Assembly (NCBI RefSeq): GCF_900113115.1 | Contig: NZ_FOOF01000009.1 | Coordinates: 124,001 to 188,000, forward strand | Origin: Duganella sp. CF458 | GTDB lineage: Bacteria; Pseudomonadota; Gammaproteobacteria; Burkholderiales; Burkholderiaceae_D | Direction: 5' to 3' | DNA length: 64,000 bases | Part shown: one piece after another, positions 40,587 through 48,827 of the stretch | Position numbering within the stretch: position 1 is the stretch's first letter | Layout of the letters: every line of letters starts with the position of its first letter | Made by a program: the position numbers and the translations under genes | The notes under the pieces: generated by a model | Databases searched by the model: none | What the model was told of the DNA's origin: nothing | The model's input: only the letters and a program-made list of their open reading frames with translations

Positions 40587-42186
40587 ACGGATCGCCTTTC
40601 TTCCAGACCGGCATGGCCTTGCCGTTGGCCACCTCGTAGCCCAGGTTCAGCGTGAACTGGGCTTGCTGCACCATGCCCGACAAGTCCCAGTTGGCATGGT
40701 ACTCGTCCTTGACGCTGTGGTAGTCGCCTTTGAAGGCGACGATGCTGGCGGCCGCGGCGTCATGCGCATGCTCGAACTCGAAGTGGCCGTCGCCGGAGAA
40801 CACGGCGGAACCGACGTTGAACGCCGGCACGCCGGCCTTGGCAAACTGGAAGTGGTCGGCGCGGAAGTAGGCGCCCGACAGGTCGGGGATCGGCGGCGCC
40901 AGTTTCAAGCCCATTTGCCGGGCCACCTTGGCGGCGCTGTCGACCAGCGAGCTGCGCTCGGCGCCCGCCACGCCGATGTCGCGCGTGCGGCCGGCAAAAT
41001 TCATCGAATCGAGGTTCAGGTCGGCCAGCGTGCGCTTGAGCGGGAAGGCCGGCGCGGCGACGTAGGCCTGGGCCCCGTGCATGCCGACTTCCTCGGCGGC
41101 CGGCCACAGGAACACCTGCGAGCGCTTGGCCGGCTGCTGCACGGCGGCGCCCGCCATCGCCAGCAGGGCGGCGGCGCCGGAACCGTTGTCGATGGCGCCG
41201 TTGTAGATGCGGTCGCTGCCGTCGGCCGGGCCGTCGGCCTTGCCCAGGTGGTCCCAGTGCGCCGAGTAGACCACCGCCTCGTCCTTCAGTTTCGCATCGC
41301 TGCCCGGCACGATGCCGACCACGTTAAACTGCTCGACCTGGCGCACGCTGGAGCGGATCTCGCTGTGGGCGCTGATGTTCAGGGCGACCGGACGGAAGTC
41401 CTGGCGCTCGGCGGCGGCGCGCAGGGTGTCCAGATCGAAGCCGGCGGCCTTGAACAGGGTGCGCGTGTAGTCTTCCGACAGCCAGCCTTCGAGCAGGTTG
41501 CCGCCGCCGGGCGCGTGGAAGCGTTCCAGCGAGAAGCTGGTGGCGGGCACGTTCCAGCCGTAGGCGGCCGAGGGCGTGGTGTGGATCAGCAGGGCGCCGG
41601 CGGCGCCGCGGCGCACCGCTTCCTCGTATTTGTACATCCAGCGGCCGTAATAGGTGTACCCTTTGCCGGCAAAGCGGTTCGGCTCCGCGGCGGTCGGCTG
41701 CGGGTCGTTGACCATCATGACCAGGATCTTGCCCTTGACGTCGGCGTCCTTGTAGTCGTTCCAGTTTTCCTCCGGCGCGACGGCGCCGTAGCCGACGAAG
41801 ACCAGCGGCGCATCGAACACCACGTCGGCGCGGCCGCTGCCGGTGCCGATCAGCACATCTTCGCCCACGCGCGGGGTCAGGGTGAGGGCGCCGGCGGCAA
41901 ACTGGATCGAGCTGCCGGGCTGCAGGCGGGTGCCCTGGAATTTCACCGGCTGGCGGTAGGAGCCGTTCGCCAGCGGCTGCAGGCCGATGGCGGCGGCCTG
42001 GGTTTCCAGGTAGCGCACGGCAAGGTCGCCGCCGCGCTGGCCGGTGCCGCGGCCTTCGAGCAGGTCGTCGGCGAGGAAGGACAGGTGGGCGCGCAGCGGC
42101 GCTTCCTTGACGGCAGGCGCTTGCTGCGCCGCGGCGCAAGCGGCGGCCAGCAGCAGGGCGGTAGGGATCAGGTACTTGGTATTCAT
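40567..42186 (-). CDS. secreted M28-family metallopeptidase
   Basis: The 539-residue protein has a signal peptide (about 1-22), an inserted PA-like domain (about 125-260) and the M28 catalytic domain. Zinc ligands and catalytic residues are seen in YSAHWDHLG, GAIDNGSGAAALL, AAEEVGMHGA and NLDSMNF. It is a periplasmic or secreted aminopeptidase-type zinc enzyme. The ATG at 42186 precedes the signal peptide; upstream codons belong to the divergent SDR leader. It overlaps the 3' end of the convergent GGDEF-EAL gene by 20 bases. Confidence 0.88.
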   Translation of the reverse strand: MNTKYLIPTALLLAAACAAAQQAPAVKEAPLRAHLSFLADDLLEGRGTGQRGGDLAVRYLETQAAAIGLQPLANGSYRQPVKFQGTRLQPGSSIQFAAGALTLTPRVGEDVLIGTGSGRADVVFDAPLVFVGYGAVAPEENWNDYKDADVKGKILVMMVNDPQPTAAEPNRFAGKGYTYYGRWMYKYEEAVRRGAAGALLIHTTPSAAYGWNVPATSFSLERFHAPGGGNLLEGWLSEDYTRTLFKAAGFDLDTLRAAAERQDFRPVALNISAHSEIRSSVRQVEQFNVVGIVPGSDAKLKDEAVVYSAHWDHLGKADGPADGSDRIYNGAIDNGSGAAALLAMAGAAVQQPAKRSQVFLWPAAEEVGMHGAQAYVAAPAFPLKRTLADLNLDSMNFAGRTRDIGVAGAERSSLVDSAAKVARQMGLKLAPPIPDLSGAYFRADHFQFAKAGVPAFNVGSAVFSGDGHFEFEHAHDAAAASIVAFKGDYHSVKDEYHANWDLSGMVQQAQFTLNLGYEVANGKAMPVWKKGDPFSFVKR

Positions 42187-42254
42187 GGCGGCGATCTTAC
42201 CCCATAATGGAACGCATTCCCTGCGGCGAAACAAAGGCGAAACAAAGGAGAAAC

Positions 42255-43064
42255 ATGGAAGTCATCGTCATCACCGGCGCATCCGACGGCATCGGAGCAG
42301 AAATGGCCCGGCAACTGGCCAGGGCACGCGGCCAGGACGTGGCGCTGGTACTGGCCGCGCGCAATGAGGCGGCGTTGCAGGCGGTGGCGGCGGACTGCGG
42401 CGCTGCCGGCGCGAGCACGCTGGTGGTGGCCACCGACGTGGCCCGGCAGGAGCAATGCCGGCACCTGGTGGGCGCGGCGATCGAGCGCTTCGGCCGCATC
42501 GATGCCCTGGTCAACAACGCCGGCCGCTCGGCCCATGCGCTGTTCGAGGAGGTCACAGACCTGGGCTGGTATGAAGACCTGATGAAGGTGAACCTGTGGG
42601 GCGCGATCTGGTGTACCCATGCGGCGCTGCCTTACCTGAAGGCGGCGCAGGGGCGGATCGTGGCCGTGTCGTCGCTGGCCGGCCTGGTGGGCGTGCCGGG
42701 GCGCACCGCGTACGGCGCCACCAAGTTCGCCATGGCGGGCTTCTTCGAAGCGCTGCGGGCGGAAATGAAGCCGCATGGCGTCAGCGTGACCACCGCCTAT
42801 CCGGGCGTGGTGGACACCCGGATCCGTTATCGGGGCTATAACGCCGCCGGCGGGGAGCTGGGCAAGAGCAGCCTGCGCGAGGAGGCCGCGATGCCGGTGG
42901 CCGAATGCGCGCAGCTGATCATTGACGGCATGGCGGGCCGCAAGCGCGAGGTGGTGATGACCGCCAAGGGCAAGCTGGGGCGCTGGCTCAAGCTGCTGGC
43001 GCCGGGGCTGATCGAGAAAATGGCGCTCAATGCGCTGAAGGATGATGTCAAGCCGCATACCTGA
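42255..43064 (+). CDS. short-chain dehydrogenase/reductase (SDR)
   Basis: A 269-residue classical SDR has the TGASDGIGAEMARQLA nucleotide-binding motif at about 8-23, NNAGRSA, the catalytic serine in VSSLAG and YGATK (YxxxK). A C-terminal extension (about 215-269) is basic. The substrate is unknown. A strong binding site (aaaggag) precedes the ATG at 42255. It is divergent from the M28 peptidase with 68 bases between starts. A hairpin element follows at 43066. Confidence 0.88.
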   Translation: MEVIVITGASDGIGAEMARQLARARGQDVALVLAARNEAALQAVAADCGAAGASTLVVATDVARQEQCRHLVGAAIERFGRIDALVNNAGRSAHALFEEVTDLGWYEDLMKVNLWGAIWCTHAALPYLKAAQGRIVAVSSLAGLVGVPGRTAYGATKFAMAGFFEALRAEMKPHGVSVTTAYPGVVDTRIRYRGYNAAGGELGKSSLREEAAMPVAECAQLIIDGMAGRKREVVMTAKGKLGRWLKLLAPGLIEKMALNALKDDVKPHT

Positions 43065-43065
43065 A

Positions 43066-43117
43066 AACCGGTAAAGCGGTGTCTGACCCGCAGGGGCAGA
43101 CACCTGGCCCGCCGGTT
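43066..43117. repeat. nested inverted repeat with GGTGTCTG arms
   Basis: Outer arms AACCGG (43066-43071) and CCGGTT (43112-43117) enclose an inner hairpin (43078-43104) with GGTGTCTG/CAGACACC arms and a GC-rich top. There is no T-run. It sits between the SDR and helicase genes and may serve as a terminator or be a dispersed REP-like repeat. Confidence 0.55.
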
Positions 43118-43182
43118 GAAGAGGGTAAAATAGCGCTTTCCGTCGCATCAGGCGATACAACAATAACCTTACGAGTGCCGCC

Positions 43183-45372
43183 ATGTCAGACACCCTGTTT
43201 TCCGATTTGAACCTCAGTGCCCCCATTTTGAAGGCGCTGAAAGAAGTAGGCTACGAGACCCCGTCTCCGATCCAGGCCTCCACCATCCCGCACCTGCTGG
43301 AAAACCGCGACGTGCTGGGCACCGCGCAAACCGGCACCGGCAAGACCGCCGCCTTTGCGCTGCCGATCCTGTCGCGCATCGACATCAAGCAGGCAGCGCC
43401 CCAGGCGCTGGTGCTGGCGCCGACGCGCGAACTGGCGATCCAGGTGGCGGAAGCGTTCCAGCGCTACGCCACCCACATCCCGAAATTCCACGTGCTGCCG
43501 ATCTACGGCGGCCAATCCTACGGCCCGCAACTGCAGGCGCTGCGCCGCGGCGTGCACGTGGTAGTCGGCACCCCGGGCCGCGTCATCGACCACCTGGAAA
43601 AAGGCTCGCTCGACCTGTCGCAGCTGAAGACCCTGGTGCTGGACGAAGCGGACGAAATGCTGCGCATGGGTTTCATCGAAGACGTCGAGCGCATCCTGCA
43701 GGAAACCCCGGCGTCGCGCCAGACCGCGCTGTTCTCGGCCACCATGCCGGCCCAGGTCAAACGCATCGCCACCACCTACCTGAACGACCCGGCCGAAGTG
43801 ATGGTGGCGGCCAAGACCACCACCAACACCAATATCCGCCAGCGCTACTGGCTGGTGTCCGGCATGCACAAGCTGGACGCGCTGACCCGCATCCTGGAAG
43901 CGGAGCCGTTCGACGGCATGATCATCTTCTCGCGCACCAAGATCGGCACCGAGGAACTGGCAGAGCGCTTGCAGGCGCGTGGCTTCTCGGCCGGCGCCAT
44001 CAACGGCGACATGCAGCAGGCGGCGCGCGAACGCATCATCGGCCAGCTCAAGGACGGCAAGATCGACATCCTGGTCGCCACCGACGTGGCGGCGCGCGGG
44101 CTGGACGTGGAGCGCATCTCGCACGTGGTCAACTACGACGTGCCGTACGACCCGGAAAGCTACACCCACCGCATCGGCCGTACCGGCCGCGCCGGCCGCA
44201 GCGGCGATGCGATCCTGTTCATCACCCCGCGCGAACGCAACCTGCTGAAATTGATCGAGCGCACCACGCGCCAGCCGGTCACGCCCATGACCCTGCCGAC
44301 CCTGCAGGCGGTCAACGACGTGCGCGTGCAGCGCTTCAAGGACCAGATCACCGATGCCCTGGCGCAGGAAGGCGTGTCGTTCTTCGAGAACCTGGTGCGC
44401 GAGTACGAGTCCGAGCACAATATCCCTGCCGTCGAAGTGGCCGCTGCGCTGGCGATGATGGCTTGCGGCGGCAAGCCGCTGCTGCTCGACAAATCGCGCG
44501 AAAAAGGCTGGCACGAAGACGGTGCGCCGCGCCAGGAAGGCCAGGGCCATGGGCGCGAAGGCCGCGAGTTGCGCGAACCGCGTGAGCCACGTGAGCCGCG
44601 CCCGAAGAAGGAACGCATCGAGCGCGAACCGGAGCAGGGCATGGCCACCTACCGCGTGGAAGTGGGCTACCAGCACGGCGTCAAGCCGGGCAACATCGTG
44701 GGCGCCATTGCCAATGAGGGCGGCATCGATTCCAAGTTCATCGGCCGTATCGAGATTTACGACGATTACTCGCTGCTGGACATGCCGGCCGACCTGCAGC
44801 CAGGCGACATCGACGCAATTGCCGCGCTGCGCGTCGCCGGCCAGCCGCTGCGCCTGCATCGCGACGGCGAAACAGCGCCGCCGGCGCCAGCCGCCAAGGC
44901 ACCGCGCGCCGCCAAGCCTGAACGCACCGAGCGCCCGGAGCGTGCCGAGCGTCCTGAACGCGCTGCCCCGCCACTGTCCTCGCGCGCCGATGACGACGAG
45001 CCAATGTTCGAGGAAGCGCCGAAACGCAAGAAAAAAGACAAGGCCGAAGCAGGCGAGGGCGGTGCAACCCCGATGCCGATGCGTGCCTATCGCGTTGAAG
45101 TCGGTTCGGGCGACGGCGTCAATGCCGGCAACCTGGTTGGCGCCATCGCCAACGAGAGCGGCCTCGAATCGCGCTTCATCGGCCGCATCGAGATCCTCGA
45201 AGACCACGCCTTCGTCGAGATGCCGGACGGTATGCCGGACGATATCTTCAAGCATCTGCGCAAAGTCTGGGTCGGCGGCAAGCAACTGAAAATGTCGCTG
45301 GCCGACGCCATGCCGCCGATGTCGGGCAAGCATACCCCGCCGAAGAAGCCGGTGGCCAAGCCGAAACGCTGA
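43183..45372 (+). CDS. DEAD-box RNA helicase with two DbpA-type RNA-binding domains
   Basis: The 729-residue DeaD/CsdA-like helicase has the Q motif, then AQTGTGKT, PTRELA, DEAD, SAT, ATDVAARGLD and HRIGRTGRAG, so the core (about 1-380) is intact. A dimerisation-like region runs to about 450, followed by a charged linker of repeated REPREPR units. Two copies of a DbpA/CsdA RNA-binding domain follow: about 487-565 (YRVEVGYQHGVKPGNIVGAI) and about 632-705 (YRVEVGSGDGVNAGNLVGAI). A Pro/Glu/Arg linker separates them. Related E. coli CsdA has one such domain. It probably acts in ribosome assembly and cold-stress RNA unwinding. Monocistronic, with a terminator at 45390. Confidence 0.92.
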   Translation: MSDTLFSDLNLSAPILKALKEVGYETPSPIQASTIPHLLENRDVLGTAQTGTGKTAAFALPILSRIDIKQAAPQALVLAPTRELAIQVAEAFQRYATHIPKFHVLPIYGGQSYGPQLQALRRGVHVVVGTPGRVIDHLEKGSLDLSQLKTLVLDEADEMLRMGFIEDVERILQETPASRQTALFSATMPAQVKRIATTYLNDPAEVMVAAKTTTNTNIRQRYWLVSGMHKLDALTRILEAEPFDGMIIFSRTKIGTEELAERLQARGFSAGAINGDMQQAARERIIGQLKDGKIDILVATDVAARGLDVERISHVVNYDVPYDPESYTHRIGRTGRAGRSGDAILFITPRERNLLKLIERTTRQPVTPMTLPTLQAVNDVRVQRFKDQITDALAQEGVSFFENLVREYESEHNIPAVEVAAALAMMACGGKPLLLDKSREKGWHEDGAPRQEGQGHGREGRELREPREPREPRPKKERIEREPEQGMATYRVEVGYQHGVKPGNIVGAIANEGGIDSKFIGRIEIYDDYSLLDMPADLQPGDIDAIAALRVAGQPLRLHRDGETAPPAPAAKAPRAAKPERTERPERAERPERAAPPLSSRADDDEPMFEEAPKRKKKDKAEAGEGGATPMPMRAYRVEVGSGDGVNAGNLVGAIANESGLESRFIGRIEILEDHAFVEMPDGMPDDIFKHLRKVWVGGKQLKMSLADAMPPMSGKHTPPKKPVAKPKR

Positions 45373-45389
45373 TCCAAGCCGTAACGAGA

Positions 45390-45415
45390 GGGGCAGGCGT
45401 CGCCGGCCCCTTTTT
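45390..45415 (+). terminator. rho-independent terminator after the helicase gene
   Basis: GGGGC pairs with GCCCC and an inner GGCG/CGCC step continues the stem, with one mismatch, around a single-base loop. Five Ts follow. It lies 18 bases after the helicase stop codon. Confidence 0.8.
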
Positions 45416-45448
45416 CCACTATCACTCTCATTCCCGCCCCCTCGGCAC

Positions 45449-45554
45449 CTACTACTGAAAGCTACTGAAATTTACCGGCTCATAGCGCTACCAGCGCTGA
45501 AATCCGCAGTTTTCAGTAGTTTTCAGTGGTCCTTTCAGTAGCTTTCAGTAGTAG
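45449..45554. repeat. inverted array of TACTGAAA / TTTCAGTA words
   Basis: A 22-base arm (45449-45470) is perfectly repeated in reverse complement at 45533-45554. Copies of TACTGAAA start at 45453 and 45463. TTTCAGTA-type copies start at 45511, 45521 (ending G), 45533 and 45543, so spacing is 10-12 bases. Two AGCGCT palindromes lie in the centre (45480-45500). No ORF covers it. The rest of the 307-base gap (45373-45679) holds the terminator at 45390 and otherwise nothing I can name. Confidence 0.85.
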
Positions 45555-45679
45555 CCTGCGACAGTCCTGCGAAGGGACCCCTAAGCCGTGCCACGGACAA
45601 CGCCGTCCACAAGGCTTGTTGCCGAATTAGCCATCCCCAAGCTATGCTGCTGGCTGTTCCGGACTTCACCGAGAAAGCC

Positions 45680-46597
45680 ATGCACAAACTGATCCGCCAT
45701 TCCCTGTGCGCCGCCGCCGGCGCTGCTGCCGTTGGCGCCTCCGCCGCGCCGGCGGACGCCGTCGTGACCAAGCCACTAACCCTGGACGAATACCTTGCAT
45801 TGAAGGGCCCCGCGCCCGACAAGCGCATCGTCTACGGTCCTGCGCCAAGCCAGTTCGTCGAATTGTTCAAGCCCGCCGGCCCGGGCCCGCACCCGGTAGT
45901 GCTGCTGCTCCATGGCGGCTGCTGGACGCGGCACTATGACGGCATCGCGCAAATGCGCAATATGGCTGGCGCGATGGCCAAGGATGGCATCGCGGTGTGG
46001 AGCGTGGAATATCGCCGCTACGACGAAGAAGGCGGCGGTTATCCCGGCATGTACCAGGACGTCGCCACTGCTGTCGACCTGTTGAAGCACGAAGCGCACG
46101 CCAGCGCGCTCGACTTGAACCGCATCGTCGCCGTCGGCCATTCCGCAGGCGGCCACCTTGCGCAGTGGGCCGTGTCGCGCCACAAGCTGCCGGAATGGAG
46201 TCCCGCCTGGGCGCCGCAGCCTTTGCCGATCAAGACCGTGATCAGCCTGGGTGGCCTGGCCGACCTGCGCAACGAGGCGGCCCTGATCCGTACCAGCTGC
46301 GACTGCGAATCCGCCTTCATCGCAGGCAAGCCTAGCGAGCGGCGTCCCGACATCTTTGCCGACACCTCGCCGGCTGAAATGCTGCCAGCCGGCGTGCACA
46401 CCATCCTGATCCATGGTGAGCTCGACACCATCTCGCCAACTGTCACGGGCGAAAACTACGCCCGTCGCGCCAAGGCGGCCGGCGACACTGCCGAAGTCCT
46501 GGTGCTGCCAGGCGGCAGCCATTTCGACGAGGTGTCAGCCGACTCGAAATCCTGGGTGATCATCAGGGCCCAGATCCGCAAGGCCCTGGGGCTCTGA
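45680..46597 (+). CDS. secreted alpha/beta hydrolase (BD-FAE/esterase type)
   Basis: This 305-residue hydrolase has a signal peptide (about 1-22), an oxyanion HGGCW motif, the nucleophile elbow GHSAGG and a histidine in GGSHFDEV, with an acidic residue in HGELDTISP. It resembles BD-FAE esterases and arylformamidase-like enzymes. The substrate is unknown. Its stop codon overlaps the next gene's start by one base (TGATG), making it the first gene of the esterase-kinase-Thg1 operon. Whether it takes part in the RNA-repair role proposed for the other two is unclear, since it seems to be exported. Confidence 0.82.
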   Translation: MHKLIRHSLCAAAGAAAVGASAAPADAVVTKPLTLDEYLALKGPAPDKRIVYGPAPSQFVELFKPAGPGPHPVVLLLHGGCWTRHYDGIAQMRNMAGAMAKDGIAVWSVEYRRYDEEGGGYPGMYQDVATAVDLLKHEAHASALDLNRIVAVGHSAGGHLAQWAVSRHKLPEWSPAWAPQPLPIKTVISLGGLADLRNEAALIRTSCDCESAFIAGKPSERRPDIFADTSPAEMLPAGVHTILIHGELDTISPTVTGENYARRAKAAGDTAEVLVLPGGSHFDEVSADSKSWVIIRAQIRKALGL

Positions 46598-47043
46598 TGG
46601 AAGCGGTGCTGTTCGTCGGTATCCAGGCATCCGGCAAATCGACGTTTTACAAAGAGCACTTCTTCAATTCCCACGTCCGTATCAGTAACGATCTGCTGAA
46701 AACGAAGAACCGGGAAAAGCTGATGTTAGCGCTGTGTTTTGACACTGGAATGCCGCTGGTGATCGACAACACCAATGTCAGTAGAGAGGTGAGGGCGCGC
46801 TATATCGCGCTGCTGAAGGAGCGCGGCTACCGCATCAAGTGCTATTACTTCAAGAGTGACCTGGACCGGTCGCTTGACTGGAATAGCCAGCGCCAGGGCG
46901 CCGAGTGCATCCCCCAGGTCGGCATCTTCAGCACCCACAAGCGGCTCGAAATCCCGAGCCCCGAAGAAGGCTTTGATGAGTTGTTCTACGTTGACTGGAT
47001 CGCCGGCCAACGCGTCGTAAAGGAATGGAATAGTGAAGTTTGA
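46597..47043 (+). CDS. P-loop polynucleotide kinase (T4 Pnk kinase-domain type)
   Basis: This 148-residue protein is the size of a bare 5'-kinase domain. Its motifs line up with what I know of the T4 polynucleotide kinase domain: P-loop GIQASGKST (8-16), a general-base aspartate in ISNDLLKTKNR (D32), IDNTNVSREVR (D57) and NSQRQGAECIP (R99 in place of the phage Arg). It would transfer phosphate to a 5'-OH RNA or DNA end. There is no phosphatase domain. It overlaps the esterase gene by 1 base and the thg1-like gene by 11 bases. Its GC content is lower than the chromosome average, suggesting transfer. Confidence 0.8.
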   Translation: MEAVLFVGIQASGKSTFYKEHFFNSHVRISNDLLKTKNREKLMLALCFDTGMPLVIDNTNVSREVRARYIALLKERGYRIKCYYFKSDLDRSLDWNSQRQGAECIPQVGIFSTHKRLEIPSPEEGFDELFYVDWIAGQRVVKEWNSEV

Positions 47044-47794
47044 TGAACTCGACGAATCCATGCGGGTGTATGAAACCGCGCATGACCAATGCGTCCTGCC
47101 AGGCATTTACATGGTCGCGCGGATCGACGGCCGCCGCTTCACGCGGCTGACCAAGGAGCTTGCGGGTTTTGAAGCGCCGTTCGACATCCGCTTCCGCGAC
47201 TTGATGATCGAAACCACCAAGCACCTGATGCACTGCGGCTTCAAGGTCATCTACGGCTACACTGAGAGCGACGAAATTTCCCTGCTGTTCGACCCGGACA
47301 TCAATGTCTTTGGCCGCAAGACCAGGAAATACAACTCCATCCTCGCTGGCGAAGCATCGGCCAAATTCAGCCTGATGCTGGGACAGTTGGGTGCCTTCGA
47401 TTGCAGGATTTCCGAACTGCCCACCAAGCGCCTGGTGGTCGACTACTTCCGCTGGCGTAACGAAGACGCGCACCGCAATGCGCTGAACGCGCACTGCTAC
47501 TGGATGCTGCGCAAGGAAGGCGTGGACCCGAACAGCGCAGCCGCAACGATTGCCGGCAAATCGCTGGCTGACAAGAACGAACTGCTTTTCAGCCGCGGTA
47601 TCAACTTCAACGAACTGCCGAACTGGCAGAAACGCGGCGTGGGCCTGTATTGGGGCGTTGAGGAGAAAGTGGGCTTCAACCCCAAGGATGATGTGCCTGT
47701 CGTGTCGCACCGCCGTGCAATCGTAACGGACCTGGAGCTGCCGATGCGCGACGAATACAGTGCCTTCGTCGCAAACTTGTTGGAACGCGCTTAG
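47033..47794 (+). CDS. Thg1-like 3'-5' RNA polymerase (tRNA-His guanylyltransferase family)
   Basis: The 253-residue protein has the Thg1 metal-binding residues: D32 in ARIDGRRFTRLTKE and D80-E81 in GYTESDEISLLF. Other family blocks are NALNAHCYWMLRKEG and LLFSRGINFNELPNWQKRG. Bacterial Thg1-like proteins add nucleotides in the 3'-5' direction and can repair 5'-truncated tRNAs; they need a 5'-phosphate, which they activate with ATP. The kinase gene overlaps by 11 bases and could supply that phosphate. An IS element starts at the last base of the stop codon, but the stop is regenerated, so the protein is intact. Confidence 0.88.
   Translation: MKFDELDESMRVYETAHDQCVLPGIYMVARIDGRRFTRLTKELAGFEAPFDIRFRDLMIETTKHLMHCGFKVIYGYTESDEISLLFDPDINVFGRKTRKYNSILAGEASAKFSLMLGQLGAFDCRISELPTKRLVVDYFRWRNEDAHRNALNAHCYWMLRKEGVDPNSAAATIAGKSLADKNELLFSRGINFNELPNWQKRGVGLYWGVEEKVGFNPKDDVPVVSHRRAIVTDLELPMRDEYSAFVANLLERA
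47791..47793. repeat. TTA target-site duplication, left copy
   Basis: TTA precedes the left end of the IS and is repeated at 48693-48695. A TNA duplication is typical of the IS427 group. The left copy supplies the TA of the thg1-like stop codon. Confidence 0.8.
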
Positions 47795-47802
47795 AAGACG
47801 TT

Positions 47803-48605
47803 TCAAAATGACTCCGCTGGCCGCTGAAGAGTGCGCCAGCAAATGAGCGCGCAGGCAAGCCGAAGAAAAGCCTCGTGAATGTCGGCGCGCCGTTCGAAGC
47901 GCACACGCAATCGTCGAAAGCCGTGCATCCAAGCGTGGGTGCGTTCTACGACCCAGCGGATCTTGCCAAGTCCGGAACCATGTGGCTTACCGCGTCGTGC
48001 AATGGAAGTCGGGATGGCTGCGGCATGCAGTAGTTTGCGGTACTTGTCGTGGTCGTAGCCACGGTCGGCGTAGACGCGTTTGGGCTTGCTTAACGGCCGG
48101 CCACGCAGGCCCGAGATGCGAGGAATTGCATCAATGAGCGGGAGCAGTTGCGTAACGTCGTTGCGATTGGCGCCGGCCAGGATGATGGCGATCGGCGTAC
48201 CGTTGGCATCGGTCGCGAGATGGTGCTTGGAGCCTGGGCGCGCACGGTCTGTGGGGTTTGGTCCTGTTTTTGACCAGCCCCCACCGAATCGACAATGACG
48301 CGCGAAAAATCCAAGCGCTCGGTCATACGCAGCTTGGTAAGCAGCAGTAGATGGAGTTGCTCCCAGACGCCGGCCTCTTGCCAGTCGCGCAGGCGCCGCC
48401 AACAACTGATGCCAGAACCGCAGCCCATCTCCTGCGGCAACTGGTTCCAACGAATGCCGCTTTGCAGGACGAAAAGAATGCCGGTCAATGCGGCCCGATC
48501 CGAGATGGATTTTCTACCCGGATAGCGAAAACGACGCGGTTTCGGTGGCGGCAGTAATGGTTCAATTAATGACCACAGTTCATCGTCAAGAATCTGTTTT
48601 CCCAT
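47803..48605 (-). CDS. IS5-family DDE transposase made by -1 frameshift
   Basis: The first frame (stop at 48090) starts at the ATG at 48605, after an aggag site, and encodes MGKQILDDELWSLIEPL through RVIVDSV. The second frame (ending 47803) encodes GGWSKTGPNPTDRARPGSKH onward, including YADRGYD and WVVERTHAW. DDE residues are D in VIVDSV, D in YADRG and E in VVERT, so both frames are needed for one active enzyme. A GGGGG run at 48278-48282 (sense strand) is where a -1 slip joins them. An alternative ATG at 48626 has no binding site. Confidence 0.85.
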
Positions 48606-48673
48606 CCCATTGCTCCTGGTTGCCATGATGAGAAAAGTTAACAGAAGTCTTGAAGAGTTAACAGCCCCCCGTG

Positions 48674-48692
48674 GTCATTTTGAAACGTCTTC
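48674..48692. repeat. IS right inverted repeat
   Basis: The 19 bases are the exact reverse complement of the left end at 47794-47812. Confidence 0.9.
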
Positions 48693-48695
48693 TTA

Positions 48696-48827
48696 GGCCG
48701 CCAGATAGATTTTTCGCGTTCCGGCGGAACTCCCGCCGACTTCACCCTCTCTAATCCATTGCGAACAATCGGAGGACTCTGGGGGAGCCCTCCCAATTCC
48801 TAGTTCGGCCGGATCTGTTCACAAAGG
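48696..48827. other. intergenic segment with two small hairpins
   Basis: No ORF is credible here. GGCGG/CCGCC (48723-48737) and GGAGG/CCTCC (48771-48793, with an inner CTC/GAG step) can fold. They may be the original 3' end and terminator of the thg1-like operon, now displaced by the IS. No T-run follows either hairpin. No tRNA-like fold was seen. Confidence 0.4.

Larger units (their letters stand above)
47794..48692. mobile_element. IS5-family (IS427-group-like) insertion sequence, 899 bp
   Basis: The ends are 19-bp perfect inverted repeats starting GAAGACGTTTCAAAATGAC (47794-47812 and 48674-48692). They are flanked by TTA target duplications (47791-47793, 48693-48695). It contains one transposase gene split into two overlapping frames on the minus strand. 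Size, frame arrangement and duplication fit the IS427 group. Both ends and the duplication are exact, so the insertion looks recent and the element is probably intact. Confidence 0.92.

Noticed and set aside
48696..48827. tRNA remnant or attachment site next to the IS
   Set aside because: No T-arm GTTCGA-type sequence or acceptor stem is found on either strand.
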